Below, piece by piece: positions 1 to 12,300 of a DNA stretch of 64,000 bases. The stretch covers positions 78,993 to 142,992 of the forward strand of contig NW_025064944.1 of NCBI RefSeq assembly GCF_019112545.1, given 5' to 3'. The stretch comes from Guyanagaster necrorhizus (lineage: Eukaryota; Basidiomycota; Agaricomycetes; Agaricales; Physalacriaceae). A model generated the notes under the pieces. The model did no database searches. It was not told where the DNA came from and worked only from the letters and a program-made list of their open reading frames with translations. A program made the translations under genes and the position numbers. Numbering within the stretch: the stretch's first letter is position 1; the number at the start of each line of letters is the position of its first letter.

Positions 1-2290
1 GATAGAGTTAAATAACTGTCTTTATTGACTATTTCTTTGATTTTACTTAAGACTGCAAGAGTGTTTCTATTGTACTTGAAACAACTGACCTCAACTGTAT
101 TTGGTGATTGTGTATTGAGTGGTTAGGTGTTGGTGTTTGAGAGTTCATTCCTCATTTGCCTCTCTTAGTCACTTAGCTATTACCAAGCACATCACTGGTC
201 CAAGGGTTTTGGAATCCAACTGGTCATAAGGGTTTCTGAGGCTTGAGCCAAGTAAGCCAAGAAATGGCATCTTGGCTTGAGGTTTCAGGATGGGAGAGTC
301 AGGTATGAGTGGTTCAGAGGGATGGTGCCATGTATATGGCACACTGGGGCAATATTGGTGGTGTGTTCAGCATTGGCTGGATCTTGTACTTAAAGGCCAG
401 TAATTCCTTTAGTTGGTCTTCAGAATGCATTCTGTTATAAATATAAATAGCATAGTCAGTAGCAGCATATTGTAGAATCTGTCTTTTTTTCTTGTTATCT
501 GTGGCTGGGTACCTCCTTCCCAGAGGCATCATTAACCAACTAATGTCCTTTCATAATAAAGCTGTTCTCTCTCAATATAGCTTCTCAAATTCCTTCTGTC
601 AGTTCCTATTTATTTCTTTTTTGAGTGTCTCACTGTTGGTCTCCTCATATTGGATCCAGAGGTCAATTTTGACCAGGACATTCTCATCTCTGTCAAGATC
701 CTCACTGAGATCCTCCTTGTCCTTGCTGAGATCCTCCTCACTCTCTTTGAGATAGTCAGTGGGTGGCTCATAGTTGGGTGGCTCAGGAGCTCTGACCATT
801 GCTGGGGAGCTCCCCATTGGTTCAAGATCCACTTCTGGTGGCAGTGGTTCTGGTAGGAGGCTTCTGATGAGGTCAGGAAGGCCTGGCCTCAGCTTCTCAC
901 TCTCTTTCTCACTCTATTCTCTCACTATATCAGTGGAAGTCATCACAGAACTCTCTGTTGAGAAAGAGAGCAGTGATATGTCCATGTAAGAATCATCAGA
1001 GGGCCCAGTCAGAGATTCTGCCAGGAGAAACCTGAATCCCATAACCCTCAAGGATGAAACTGGCATTGCTAGAGAGGGAGCTGTCACTGGTACTTTCCTC
1101 ATAGGTGAGAGGTGGGGGTTCATAGTCATCATCAATTTGTCAGGCCTTGTCTGCAGTAAAGACCTGAGTGTCAGCCCAGTGGTCTCTGGACCATGGGTCA
1201 TCCTCATTATCTAGTCTCCACTCTCAGGTTCCATTGTCATCACTGTCTATGGGGCTAGAGAGCAAGGGATCAGCAACTCTGATCTGCTGGGCTCTGTCAG
1301 CAGTAATTTCAGAGAATGTGCCTTCTCCTCCTTCATAGAATATATCTCTCTCTGCTTCTTCATATAATCCATAGTGCTCAGATGAGGCTGAGCCCCACTC
1401 CACTGCTTGTTCTTCTCTGGCTCATTGTCTGTACTGCACATTGTAATATTCTTCTTTGGCCTCCTGCTGCTGACAGCCTCACACCTCCTCAGAGGGGTCA
1501 TATCTCTCTCTTTTCCACTGCTTGACCTCCATTCATGCAGAGTACTGGATGAGAGTTTCACTAAGGTGGCTGAGAGTCAAGGGGAGGAGACTAGGGGTTG
1601 AGGGGACTGGACTTTCTTGTGGGATGATATACCTAGACCCTCTTTCTGCAAGTCTTACAACCTCATCAATGGAGTCCCAGGCATGGTCTCTAATGCTGGG
1701 CTCATGGGAAGCAGTGGAAGGGTCAGAGGATGGTGACTCCTCAAAAAAGTCATTGGAGAGGTTCTCATTCTTGTGGTCAGAGACTGCAGGGAGCTGCAGC
1801 AGGACTCAGGGGTTTCTGAACCCTATGTTTCTATGCTCATTGTGTCTGCTAGCTGTTTGAGAGAGTCCAGCAGGTTGTTGGAGTTCCATTTCTTCTGTAG
1901 TGCATCCTTCATTTATGTGACTATGCCCAGCCTTGGGTACAGTTCCAGATGTGAGCTGGAAGGAGGTTCTGGTAGAGGGGGGGATGTCATAAAGAGAGTG
2001 ATTGGGAGTGACATTGCATAAAATCTGTTGGATCTGTCTAAAAGAATGGTAGTGTCTGACTATCTATGCTATTACTGATTGATGTCCATAGCAAAGTTGT
2101 ATGATAGTGAGTAAGCCTAGAAGCATTCTGATAATGAAAGCTAATAGCTTAAAGAAGTCATTGGTGAGATCTGTGGTTGTAATGTTGATGGACGGCATTC
2201 AGTTTCCTTTGCTCATGATGGGCATAAGGAAAGAGAAGTAGAAGTCTTGAACTAATTGTTAGACTCAGATAGCATGTGACTATAACCACA
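1..2290 (-). repeat. CpG-erased repeat DNA with broken minus-strand ORFs
   Basis: I found one CpG in this stretch (near 2193), which marks it as decayed repeat DNA. The minus strand carries broken reading frames for an acidic protein rich in Glu, Asp, Ser and Pro, between about 2000 and 310, separated by TGA and TAG stops. They may be gag-like or other transposon sequence, but I recognise no domain. The plus-strand frames are shorter and look like shadows. The orientation is opposite to the gypsy pol that follows, so this is probably another element rather than the missing gag of that one. Confidence 0.45.
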
Positions 2291-2713
2291 TGATAAACAG
2301 GTGCTGTATCACATTCATACAATCACACCTGAGTTCACTATATGTGGATGCTAGCATTATGCCTCAAGGTCAATACTGGTTGACTCAAAATGGAATGGTA
2401 GAATTAAGGATAGTTCAAGACTGGAGATACATGATGCTGGCTACACTACTTATATACCATTCATCTCCTAGATAAATATAGTGCTACTAATTGTAAGTGT
2501 CTGTGCTATAGTACTCATTGTTCTCAAGTGCCATGGTTATCTACAAAAGAATAGTTGTCTCACTGTCAAAGTATCACTATGTAGCATAGAACAATGGTCA
2601 ATGTTGCTGACAAAGCTGTCCCATGGTCTCAAGTGCTAGTCTAAGTGCTCTGACTAAGCATAAATAGGGGTAAAGGGAGAGAAAATAAGGGAAAATCATA
2701 GAAAATTGTAATA
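2291..2713 (-). repeat. Solo Ty3/gypsy LTR, inverted
   Basis: The reverse complement of this stretch resembles the LTR at 5516-5941 and the one at 54829-55311. Shared landmarks in order are a start like TGTTA(T/C)GATTTT, the string GCTTAGTCAG, a TATATAAGTAG core promoter and an end near GTTTATCA. It begins with TGATAAAC on the plus strand. The flanks CCACA and CCACT differ by one base and may be the target-site duplication. It sits directly before the reverse transcriptase of the plus-strand gypsy element, so it is an independent insertion. It has almost no CpG. Confidence 0.65.
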
Positions 2714-5515
2714 CCACTGGGTAATCATGAACAACAGGAACTTGACAAGTTTCTCAAAGAAAATCTCTCCAGCAGAAGGATCTGACCCTCTAAGTTGCCA
2801 ATAGCATCACTATTCTTCTTCATCAAAAAGAAGGATGGTAAGCTCTGACCTATACAAGATTATCAGAAATTAAATGAGATGATAATTAAAAACTATTATC
2901 CACTCCTCTTGATCTTGGAACTCATGGATAAATTGCAGGAAGCCAAGTACTACACCAAACTGGACATTCAATGGGGATACAACAATATTCATATTAAGAA
3001 GGACAATGAATGGAAGGCTGCCTTTCAAACTAACTGAAGACTCTTTGAACCTATGGTAATGTTCTTCAGTCTCACAAACTCCTCTGCCACCTTCCAGTGG
3101 ATGATGAATGGCATCTTCAAGAACCTCATCACTACCAGAAAGATAATGATATACTTGGATGACATCCTAATAATGTCCAAAGACCAGAAGGAGCACAGAC
3201 AGCTGGTTTGGAAGATGCTGGAATTGATGAGGAAACACAAGCTATTTCTCAAAGCAGAGAAATGTGAGTTTGAAGTGTTGGAGACAGAATATCTGGGTGT
3301 CATTATTAGTGAAGGAAGCATTTGCATGGACCCCATCAAGATGGCAGGAATCATGGAATGGCCAGAACTGATGAAGAAGAAGGAACTTCAATCCTTCCTA
3401 GAGTTCACAAACTTCTACTGATGATTCATTCAGAATTACAGCAAAATTGTCTGCCCAATGACTCAACTGACTGGCAATGTGCTCTGGACCTGGGGATCAT
3501 CCTAGCAGATGGCCTTTGATGACCTGAAGTGACAACTAGCTGAGAACATAATCTTCACCATACCAACTCAAGAAGAGAGATTCTGAGTTGAGGCCAATGC
3601 AAGTAAAGAAGCCATCAGAGTGGTGCTGTCACAAAAGCAGGATGGAAAGTGGAGACCAGTGGTCTTTCTCTCAAAAGCTCTAACTATAACCAAACACAAC
3701 TATAAAATCTATGATAAGGAATTGCTCACAATAATGCTCATCCTGGAAGAATGGTGACACCACCTGATCAGTGCCATCTAAACCTTCAAAGTCTGAACAG
3801 ATCATCAGAACTTGTGATACTTCTGACAACCACAGAAACTTAACCACTGACAGACTCATTGGGTTACTGAACTGAGTCAGTACCAGTACACTCTCCATCA
3901 CAAAGCCAGAATAGCAAACAAAAAGGCTGATCTCCTCAGCCAACATGCTGACTATGACCAAGAAGGGAGCAATAATGAAGGAACAACATTATTAAAGCCT
4001 GAACACTTTTGGGCAATGATAATGCCAACAGAGGAAGAGATCCATGAATGGATCAAAAGTATCATCAGAGACAGTGGCACATAGGACCAACAAGTGGCCC
4101 CATTCCTAAATCACAAGTGAGGAATAACCAAAGAAGGGGAAATGATCCATTTTGATCGATGAATCTACATTCCAAAAAACCAACAACTTCATAGGGAGAT
4201 TATTGCCACCTGCCATGATCACATCACAGCAGAGCACTCTGGGATCACTAAAACAAAGAAACTTGTGTTGCAAGAATATTGGTGGCTGAAAATGAGACAG
4301 GACATTAAATGATATGTCAAAGGATGTGAAATGTGCCAGTGAGACAAGAGCTTGACAAAGCCATGAGCAGTGCCCCTTTATCCAAACAAGGTCTCTCAAT
4401 CACCATAGACCCACATCTCCATTGACATAGTCATAGGCCTACTGAAATGCAATAGCTATGATGCCATCATTATCATAGTTGATTGCTTCTCTAAGGCCAT
4501 CATACCAATCACATGCTCAATAAAGCTGATATCAGAAGGATGAGCAAAGATTCTACACAACAAAGTTTATGCCAAATACAGCATGCCTCAGATGATCATT
4601 TCAGATCAAGATCTGCAATTTGTCTTGAAATTCCTTGACAACTTGTATCATCTCCTTCACATTTGACAAAATGCCTCTATGGCATACCATCTCCAGACCA
4701 ATAGCTAAACAGAACATGTTAACCAAGAGATCAAAAAATATCTCTGTCTCTTCATCAACTACTGCTAGGATGACTGGATAGAGTGGCTCACACTGGCAGC
4801 ATTTCAACACAACAATTGCATTCACTCCACCACAGGAAAGACCCTATTTTTCATAAACTATGGATGGCACCCAAATATCATCCACTTGAATTGCACATCC
4901 ACTTCAACTCCCATCTTCCACACCTTCACACAAGAAATGTTCCAGATCCACTCTGAAATACAGGCCACTCTGGAGAAGACAGCCAGTACTATGAAAAAAC
5001 AGTATGACAAACATCACACTGCTGCACATTCCTATAACATCAGAGATAAGGTATGGTTAGACACCACAAACCTTCATCTGCCTTGGCCAAAATGGAAACT
5101 GGCTGACAAATGCATCAGTCTTTTCTCAATTTATGCCAAAATTGACACCTCCATCTATTGACTCCATCTTCCTCTTAATTGGAAAATCCATAATATTTTT
5201 AATGAAACACTGCTTACACCTTTTATTGCCTCAGCATTTCCAAACCAACAACAATCTCCCCCACTGCCCTCCAACTTAATTGACAATAAAAAACACTATG
5301 AAATCAGGCATATACTTGATCACAGATTATGCAAAATCAAGGCAAAAGAGGGTGGTATGACAATGACAATGAATTACCTGATTAGTTGGAAAGGTTATGG
5401 CCTCAAGTCTAATCAATGAGTCAATGAAAAAAGGATGGCTGCTGATGATGCCATACATGAATATGAATTATCCCTAAATTAAGCCATCAGGATGATGGTC
5501 TTAAGGAGGGGGTAA
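2714..5515 (+). mobile_element. Dead Ty3/gypsy chromovirus: RT, RNase H, integrase, chromodomain
   Basis: Domains run in the order expected for a chromovirus pol. Reverse transcriptase spans about 2790-3421 and includes the catalytic YLDD box near 3154-3165. RNase H follows at about 3540-3960 (the DQQ/TDHQ-like segment survives). The integrase zinc finger (H-H-C-C, ending CEMC near 4327) is at about 4200-4350, then a damaged integrase core. A C-terminal chromodomain is at about 5290-5480 (YLISWKGYG-like). No gag or protease is visible upstream. The frame is broken mainly by TGA and TAG where Trp or Arg is expected, as C-to-T decay would produce. Only one CpG was found in this stretch. The element cannot encode a working protein. 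Confidence 0.85.
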
Positions 5516-5941
5516 TGTTATGATTTTTCTATTTCTTTCCTGGATTAACTCCTATTTATGCTTAGTCAGAGTGCTTAGGCCAGTGCTTAGGACTGTGGGA
5601 AAGGCTTAGTCAGCACAACAAGCCAATCTGTCATTGTTCTCTGACATAGTGACCAGCTCTCAATGACACACAAACATTCTTTTGTGGACAGTAGCAATGC
5701 CCAAGGACAATGGGCACAAGGACTTAGAAACACACAATAGGTAGCACCATATTTAGTTCAACAAGTGTACAGTATATAAGTAGGCTCACTCTTGCTGGTT
5801 AAACTCCAGCTTTAAGCTAAAGTTTATTCTATCTCATTCTACTCTTGAGCTACTACAAAGGCCTTGAAGCATCTGGTCAACAGAACACAGCAAGTGAACT
5901 CTAGTGCAAAGATTCAAACACAAAACCACACTAGTTTATCA
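5516..5941 (+). repeat. 3' LTR of the gypsy element
   Basis: It starts TGTTATGATTTT directly after the end of pol and ends GTTTATCA. It contains GCTTAGTCAG and the promoter core TATATAAGTAG near 5774. Length is 426 bp, close to the 423 bp and 483 bp relatives at 2291 and 54829. Sequence on its right is a dehydrogenase gene fragment read on the other strand, so this end marks the insertion point. Confidence 0.75.
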
Positions 5942-6780
5942 TGTGCTTCTGACCATGTGCAGCTTGAGTCTAACAAAGACTGTTGTCTGGGACCATCTAC
6001 TAAGCTGTCCCAATCAACATGATGGGTGAGGTAGCTTGCACCAGATGAGGTGTTGATGATGCAGGATTTCTTCTTGGGGAGGGATTTGGCTCTGGTTTTG
6101 AGATGGCTGAGGAGGAGATGCATCAGGAGAAAGTGGTCTAGTGCAGGACTTGAAGGTAAGGATTTTTTTCAGGGTGAAGTATTTGGAAATACCCATGATG
6201 TTCATAGTGAATCGGAGGCCATAGCTATCTGCACTGGTTTAGTGCAGTGGGGGCCACATAACTCCACTGGAAAAAAAAATAGTTGATATCAGATTATATT
6301 CAGCATGGGAGAAAATATCATACACATTGTTGAAGAGAATGTGTAGTTCAAGTTCTTTGCTATAAAAAAAAAAGAAGTTCAGTGACAGGAACCAGAGATT
6401 GATGATGAACCTCTTGAATTCTAAAGCAGCTTCTCTTATGCTCTTGAAGCTTGCAAGGTCCAACTTGATGAAGAGGACTTTCTTCTCTGTGTCTTTCAAG
6501 AGCTCTTGTATTGCACTTTGAGCCTTCTTTTCATTCCTAGCAGCAATGTATACCTTTGCATTTTATTTAAGAAGTGCCCTGATAGTTTCTTTACCAATTC
6601 CTGTATTCCCACCTGAAGGTACACTCATTAGTTAGCCACCAAGTACCCCATCAAAATTCCAAGTTATTCACCTGTCATGATAACAACACATCCAGAAAGG
6701 TCAGGAATTTGCATGGCCCATTTTGGGGCAGGAGGAAATGATTGAGAAAGGAAGTGATAAATTTTGACTAAATAGAGACA
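5942..6780 (-). pseudogene. Short-chain dehydrogenase/reductase remnant, cut by gypsy LTR
   Basis: Read on the minus strand from about 6780, the N-terminus gives an FPPxPKW-like start and then the Rossmann strand CVVIMT. An intron (about 6676-6618) follows, then the cofactor loop GGNTGIGKE. Further on come VYIAARNEKKA, the Asp of LDLASFKS, and LHILFNN (the NNAG site). Beyond an inserted or intronic stretch come MNIMG and the INTSS strand. This is the family of fungal retinol-dehydrogenase-like NAD(P) oxidoreductases. The sequence ends at the gypsy LTR, about where the catalytic YxxxK would lie, so the C-terminal third is missing. In-frame stops and loss of CpG show it is dead. Confidence 0.75.
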
Positions 6781-6784
6781 AAAT

Positions 6785-7368
6785 ATGGACGTCGAAGTTT
6801 GGTTTGAAGATTATTTTGTCGCGATAAGATCAGATGTTGTCGATCACGTGGTATGGTCCAGACCAGAAGCGCGTTTCGGTTGACGCGTTTGAGTGTCTCC
6901 AAAGAGCGGTAATTGGATGGATTTTCGTCATAATGTATAACCATATATACAAAGGTCAATCAATGTGCTTGTGTTTGAAGGGAAATTCATCATGGAAGCT
7001 GTCCGTATCTTGAAGCAGTGTCGCTCGATCGATGCTTAGTCAGCTAGCGATAACCTGCGCCTGGCCGCGTGAGTCATCCTGCTGTTAACGCCCATCATAT
7101 GTCCTTGACGAGTGAATCCTCCACCTACCATTTCCTTTTCTCCACATTCCAGCTGTTTTCCTAGTCTCTCGGAGATTATCGGATGAAGGGAGTGTCAACA
7201 AAGTAGGTGCTTGTGGGAAAACAGCCCGATTTCTTCCTGGTTCCGAGGTGCGTAGCTACAAGTACAAAAAACTGAGCAGAAGGTGCTAATCGAAATACGA
7301 AGGTACAAAATGTTGTTAATGGCCCTCTGAATGTACTTTGGTGTCATAATCCCCCTCCCAAGAAGGAC
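6785..7368. other. Intergenic stretch, CpG normal again
   Basis: CpG dinucleotides return abruptly at about 6790 (ACGTCGAAG, then GTCGCG). I see no convincing coding region. It contains the right-hand border of the CpG-erased block and the region downstream of the DUF6699 gene. Confidence 0.5.
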
Positions 7369-8100
7369 CTAGGCAACGTGGAGAACCCACGTATCGCTCT
7401 CATCGCCATTTTTGGTTAGCCCCATGAACCGAGTCCTACCCTTCAAATATGCCAGTCTGGGGAGGGCAACCGTCTCTCGATGCTGACCGTCATGCTCCGT
7501 GGCCATGAGCAGTGATGATGCTGGTGACGGCGACCAGGGAACGGGAACTTGCAGCGCGCGCCAGATTGTTTCGACCACATCAGCGATCGTTACCCACTCT
7601 CGATTAGACGACCTCTGGACGACTATTGGCCATGGCAGCAGCGAGCTGACCACCGCCAACGATGGCAAGGGCGGCAGTGTCGCCGGTTCAGTAACGCAGC
7701 CCCATACGCGCACACACGCGAGGCTTATGGAAAAGTCGAGCTCGATTTGGCCGCTATTACACTGGAGCATTGGGTGTATCATGGCATCTTCGGTTATCTG
7801 GGATGGCAAGGGCATGTGGGCGGTTGACTGGGGCGTCTGAGGCGGTGAGTGCCTGGGTGATGATGCCGATGGGTTGGATGCTGCCGAGAGCTGTGGTGAG
7901 GCTGCCTGTGCCCTGCGGTAAGATGGCGAGAGTGACAGATGAGTCCACTGGGACGGTCCTGTCCCAGGTGGTCCGAGCGCCTGTGGGGTTAGGGCGACGT
8001 CTCTGGGGCTGCCGGTGAACATATTCGTGCCCTCCGACGGCGATGGAGGTTGATTGCAGGAATCCCAGATTCCGATGGTGTCGGCCTGTGGTGGGAACAT
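7369..8100 (-). CDS. DUF6699 domain protein
   Basis: A single 243-codon exon on the minus strand. Residues 1-105 are Pro/Ser/Thr-rich and likely disordered. Residues about 110-243 match the basidiomycete DUF6699 pattern: LDFSISL, EPATLPPLPSL, LLPWPIVV, WVTIADVVETIWRAL, and the closing GRTRFMGL and DTWVLHV. Function of the family is unknown. I chose the Met at 8100 because a TATATAA element lies 36-42 bases upstream (8136-8142) and the longer open frame above it has no similarity to the family. Neighbours are transcribed independently. Confidence 0.75.
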   Translation of the reverse strand: MFPPQADTIGIWDSCNQPPSPSEGTNMFTGSPRDVALTPQALGPPGTGPSQWTHLSLSPSYRRAQAASPQLSAASNPSASSPRHSPPQTPQSTAHMPLPSQITEDAMIHPMLQCNSGQIELDFSISLACVRVWGCVTEPATLPPLPSLAVVSSLLPWPIVVQRSSNREWVTIADVVETIWRALQVPVPWSPSPASSLLMATEHDGQHRETVALPRLAYLKGRTRFMGLTKNGDESDTWVLHVA

Positions 8101-9206
8101 CCTCGGTCTATATGCACACTCATTAATGACGAGCGTTATATAGGCCACGTCGACGGAAAAGCATACCAATTTCTGGAATACCGTGAAATGATAAGTGGAG
8201 GTGGTCAAAAGTAATAAACAAGAAACGACACGTACGATCGCTGGGTTTATGGGTACTTTCGTAAAACCTAACCCTAAGTAGCGCTTTGGTACCGTGCCAC
8301 CGCTTTTGGGGTATATCTTCGGTTCTCTCCGTTGCAATGCACATGTCCTTGTGCCGGATTTGGTACCTGGCACTTATATCGCCGCTGCTTGATGGTAAAT
8401 GTACCTGCGACTTGGTCTCAGTCTGTTCTCTAAAGCGACTGGGCTGTGTGTCAGTATGCCTGAGCTTGAGCATTTCCAGTGAGCAGGGAGGTTCTCGGCC
8501 TCGGTTAGCTGAGGTGCTGCGCACTGGTAGATGTGCTCTACATTAACCGATTGCCTGCACTATGACCTATTGTTAATGAATCAAGGCGCTTCTCGTGGTG
8601 ATGTGTATTGTCAATGAACAGTGCATTGCGTTTACCTGATAGTGGACTGCATACCTACCAGCTCTTTTCCAGATGTCGTATCTGTGTAAGATCAAAATGC
8701 TCTCTTACCACGGACGGGGATCGTAAATCACATTTTACCTTCGCATCTGATCCTTCTCTTCAGGCCAACAACTCCAATCGATAACAAAAGAACGATGAGC
8801 TATGATGTTTCCTCTCTTGATCGTGACAGGTTTGTCAGTCGCCTATATGTCGAGAAGTTATATGCATTACCCAATGAATGTTGTCTGGTACTTGACGCTG
8901 TTTTTTCAGCGCCCGCTAAAAATGGCCAGGTTACATATTGGAATGTCAGCTGTTCATCTCGGTAATTGAACAATGGGAGGAGATGTACCATACTAACAAA
9001 CGATCTGTTCTCTTACAGTTTCTCATGACTCTCTATTACAAAATTGTAGCCGACATATTTTTGGCTTTTTGCAAAAGAACAGGAGTGACACGTCGTCCTG
9101 CATACTTGCTGGCATAGCATGATAGAGGTCGCGTCTGTGGCGTGGGAATGCATTAGCTACGTGGGAATTTAATTCTTTTTCTTCTCTCCCCGTTCATGGT
9201 CCTTCT
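8101..9206. other. Intergenic region between two divergent genes
   Basis: This is a shared upstream region for the minus-strand DUF6699 gene and the plus-strand RRM-like gene. It has a pyrimidine-rich tract just before 9207 (TTCTTTTTCTTCTCTCCCC), common in fungal promoters. I see no further gene. Open frames such as 8123-8524 minus lack recognisable domains. Confidence 0.5.
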
Positions 9207-10610
9207 ATGCTACGGATTGTCTCCCGCTACCATCACCATAACTTCTCTCGCTCGTACTTCTCTGCAGGCCTCAACGTCCCCATTCTCTCTGCTACCAGAC
9301 GCTCCGTCCGCGTCCAACAGCTCCCAGATGGATACGACGTCAGCGAGGTCGTCGGCATCCTCAGCGCCAGCCCCGTCGAGGCAATAATACCATCCCAGGA
9401 TCATATCTCTCTCCGCTTTTTTGCCAGAACCCTGGCTAAGATGTATCGACAGAGGCATTTTGCCCGGCTGTACCTGGAGATTGATGGGGCACTGACACCG
9501 CCGTTGTCTGCGTTTACGATTGCGGCGCTCGGACGATATAGACTATCGTTGAATTTCGTTATTGATGGGCTTCCTGAGGATATGGGTGAGGAAGAATTGA
9601 AGGAGCTGTTGTTCAAAGGCAAGAAGGTGGTTTCCTGGCGACTCGAGGGTACAAGCGCCAATGTGCACCTGTTTTCTCTGCACCAAGTCATGCGGGTGTG
9701 TCTGCTTGCTACTTTTCTTTTCTTGTGCAATGGGCTTACTGCTTCTTCAGGTTCGGCTTGTGCTGGAAGATAACCTCCAATTCAAGCATTGCCGAATGTC
9801 TTTCATCGACGAGGATGATTATTTGTATCCCGAGTGGTACTCGCGGCCAGAAAAGAGTGACGCTGATTCCAAGCGGTGTGTCATCATTGACAATATCCTT
9901 ACACCGCAAACTTCAGTCGCCGTACGAGACTGGGTCAACTTTTACGATAAACAAGGAACCGGCCTCGTATACGGAGCTCTCCGACCTGAGCAAAATGTGG
10001 GTTTCGCGCGTTCTCCTTATCAGCGTTAGTTGACCTCCTTGCTTGTAGATGATGAGACTGCGATTCGCCTCACCGGGCCTCGCAGGCCAGTTCATCGCCA
10101 AATTCCAGGACCGGGCGGCGAGGTTGAATGTCAGGCTTGCGTTGGTTGACCATGCAGGCGACTCTTCCATGGAAAACGGCGAGATCCTCAATTCGGAGGA
10201 GCACCGCACTTTGCTTACTGCGATCAGCATGGGCGCCTGTCGGACGTTACTCGTGCAGTTTGATAAATCTCATCACGTCGAAAAGTCGGAGTATCGAGCT
10301 TTCTTTGGGCAGTTTGGGAGCACGACGATGATGTCTGAGCAAAAATGGTGAGCTTGGGTTATCGTTCCTTACGTTACGTTTCTCGGCGGGCTAATTGAGT
10401 ATATGCAGGCCAGATGAGTTCCGGCTGTTGGTGCAGTATGAAGACGTGCATGATGCTATGCAGGCGATCGTGTCTCTTTCTATACCGGATCAGGAGCATA
10501 TGTATGAGGGTGCTAGCGTCAACTTTTTGGGTGCTGATCATCTGCAGCCGGTGTTTATAGTAAACTCGGCGAGTAAAAGTATATTATACTCGGAGGAATC
10601 TGATTTGTGA
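9207..10610 (+). CDS. RRM-like repeat protein, possibly mitochondrial (copy 1)
   Basis: Four exons (9207-9695, 9751-9996, 10049-10347, 10409-10610) join in frame into 411 residues. The first about 35 residues are rich in Arg, Ser and hydrophobics without acids, resembling a mitochondrial presequence. Four segments each start like an RRM beta1-alpha1: VRVQQLPDGYDVSEV (about 35), LNFVIDGLPEDM, RCVIIDNILTPQ and RTLLVQFDKSHHVE followed by FFGQFG. These look like degenerate RNA-recognition motifs, so an RNA-binding role is an inference. A paralogue with the same four-exon layout lies at 19701-20999 on the other strand. Intron phases agree between the two, which supports both models. Confidence 0.7.
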
Positions 10611-12300
10611 TACTGCTACCTGGTTCCATCGCGGCAGAAATGGAATAGTACCGTCCAGAGATAACTGACATTAAGAGGGCCATTGTGAAAACCAGACGCT
10701 AGCCATATCGAATTCGAAGGACCGACGGAGGAGGGGGGGGGAAGCGGGAAAGAAGTCGGGCCGATGCACAGCCATGTACTTGTTCGCCTTTCATCTCAGC
10801 AACTCTCCTCGAACTCAGCGCCGTGACGTGACCCACTGTCGCGTCCTACGAATTCGGCACGACCTCCAAAGGACTACGAACTCGGGGACAAAGTGACGGC
10901 CAACTAACATTTGCCACTACAGAAATCCTCGTCTCTCTGTGATGCGATAGATATTGGTCGTTGGACCGATAATAAAGCATCGATCTTTGGCTTACTCTTC
11001 ATCCAAGACAATACAGGAGTATTCAACTCGAGCCGTCGGCCTTGGGCAATCTCATCCTCTACACAGAATGGTAGGATCGACCTCCCCTTTCTCCCGTGTC
11101 AAGTGACATATCTCACTATACTTCATACAGAACCATATCTCTCCCTTCCTTCCTTCGCAGGACTTTGCCAGTCTCTGGTTCGTCCTCGAATAATGATTGG
11201 AAGCCAGCTCTGGATTTCTCACATACCATTCTGCTGTAGAGTGTCCCGCCTCCGGAGCACCAGCACGGTGCTCCTGTGCAGCCCAGTACCCGTGTGCCTG
11301 CCTGCTGCACTGACATCCCGGCCTATAGTTCGTTCTCAACAGTCCCATTCGCCACTGACGTCTCCCTAAACCTGCACATTCCTTCACTGGCTAAACATCC
11401 GAGAGATTAGTATGTATATTCTTATCTACACTTTCCACCACGCATCCGGCCCTAACTTCCAATTCACAGACCTTCAGAGAGCCGCGCATGGCGCAAGGAA
11501 AATCCTTCCGCCATTTACCTTCACCCCATCCAGGGAGAACCCACGCTCTACCATTCCCGTCGCTTCGGCCATTCAGTTCATCTCAGCGGACCCGACCGAT
11601 AGAGCGCTTGGTCTCCCTGGTGTTCGTTCGTCTCCTCGCCAAAGAGCCCGATATCCTGGTTAACGCCAACGATTGCTTTCCAAGCAAAGCGTTCGGAATG
11701 GTTTTTTTTCACACCATAGCCATAGCCATTGAGATTACTGTGAGCGGTGTTCTCACAGGCTTGAGTCTATCGGGGCTGAGATTAGTTTAGTTTTGGTGTT
11801 TAGGTTGTAGGACACGAGAAAAGGGCACACACACACTATCATTGTTCCCTCTCGAATGCAGTCTCGCGTACATTATTCACCTGGGGATTGGCTCAGGCAG
11901 TTGCGAATGGCTTTCACGACATGCTTAGTGGGGTACTATGTGGTCTTGGCTTTGCCGCCGCTATTTGACTAACGATGTCGTGGCAGAGCCCCCCAGCCTT
12001 GACCTGTCCATGAGAAAAACAAACCCTGAAGTTGATTGCCCTCTACTCGACAGACCCTTCGAGTCAGCATTGGAATGCGGTGTATGCGGTTGTGAATATT
12101 CATAGTTCCAAATGATGGATAACATTACTCATGTACTTGTGGGTGCGGCAACCCAAGTTTTTCCTATTGATAGAAAGTGATCGTGGTGAAAGGTAGGCAG
12201 GGCGGGTTGTATTATAGTCTGCTGATAATATTTCAGGATGATGACAGTTACTCGAAAAGAGATGTATGCTCACATCAAGCAAGAAAGACGTCAGACCAAG
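10611..12300. other. Intergenic, no gene recognised
   Basis: It contains a poly-G stretch near 10730 and several open frames of 80-150 codons on both strands (for example 10911-11369 plus and 11052-11387 minus). None shows domain similarity or a believable splice pattern, and they overlap one another. I cannot support a gene here. Confidence 0.4.

Noticed and set aside
1..2290. Gag of the plus-strand gypsy element
   Set aside because: The best frames run on the opposite strand and show no zinc knuckle, so a link to that element is not supported.
7499..8018. Several plus-strand frames of 82-113 codons
   Set aside because: They lie opposite the DUF6699 gene, which has clear family motifs, and are shadows.
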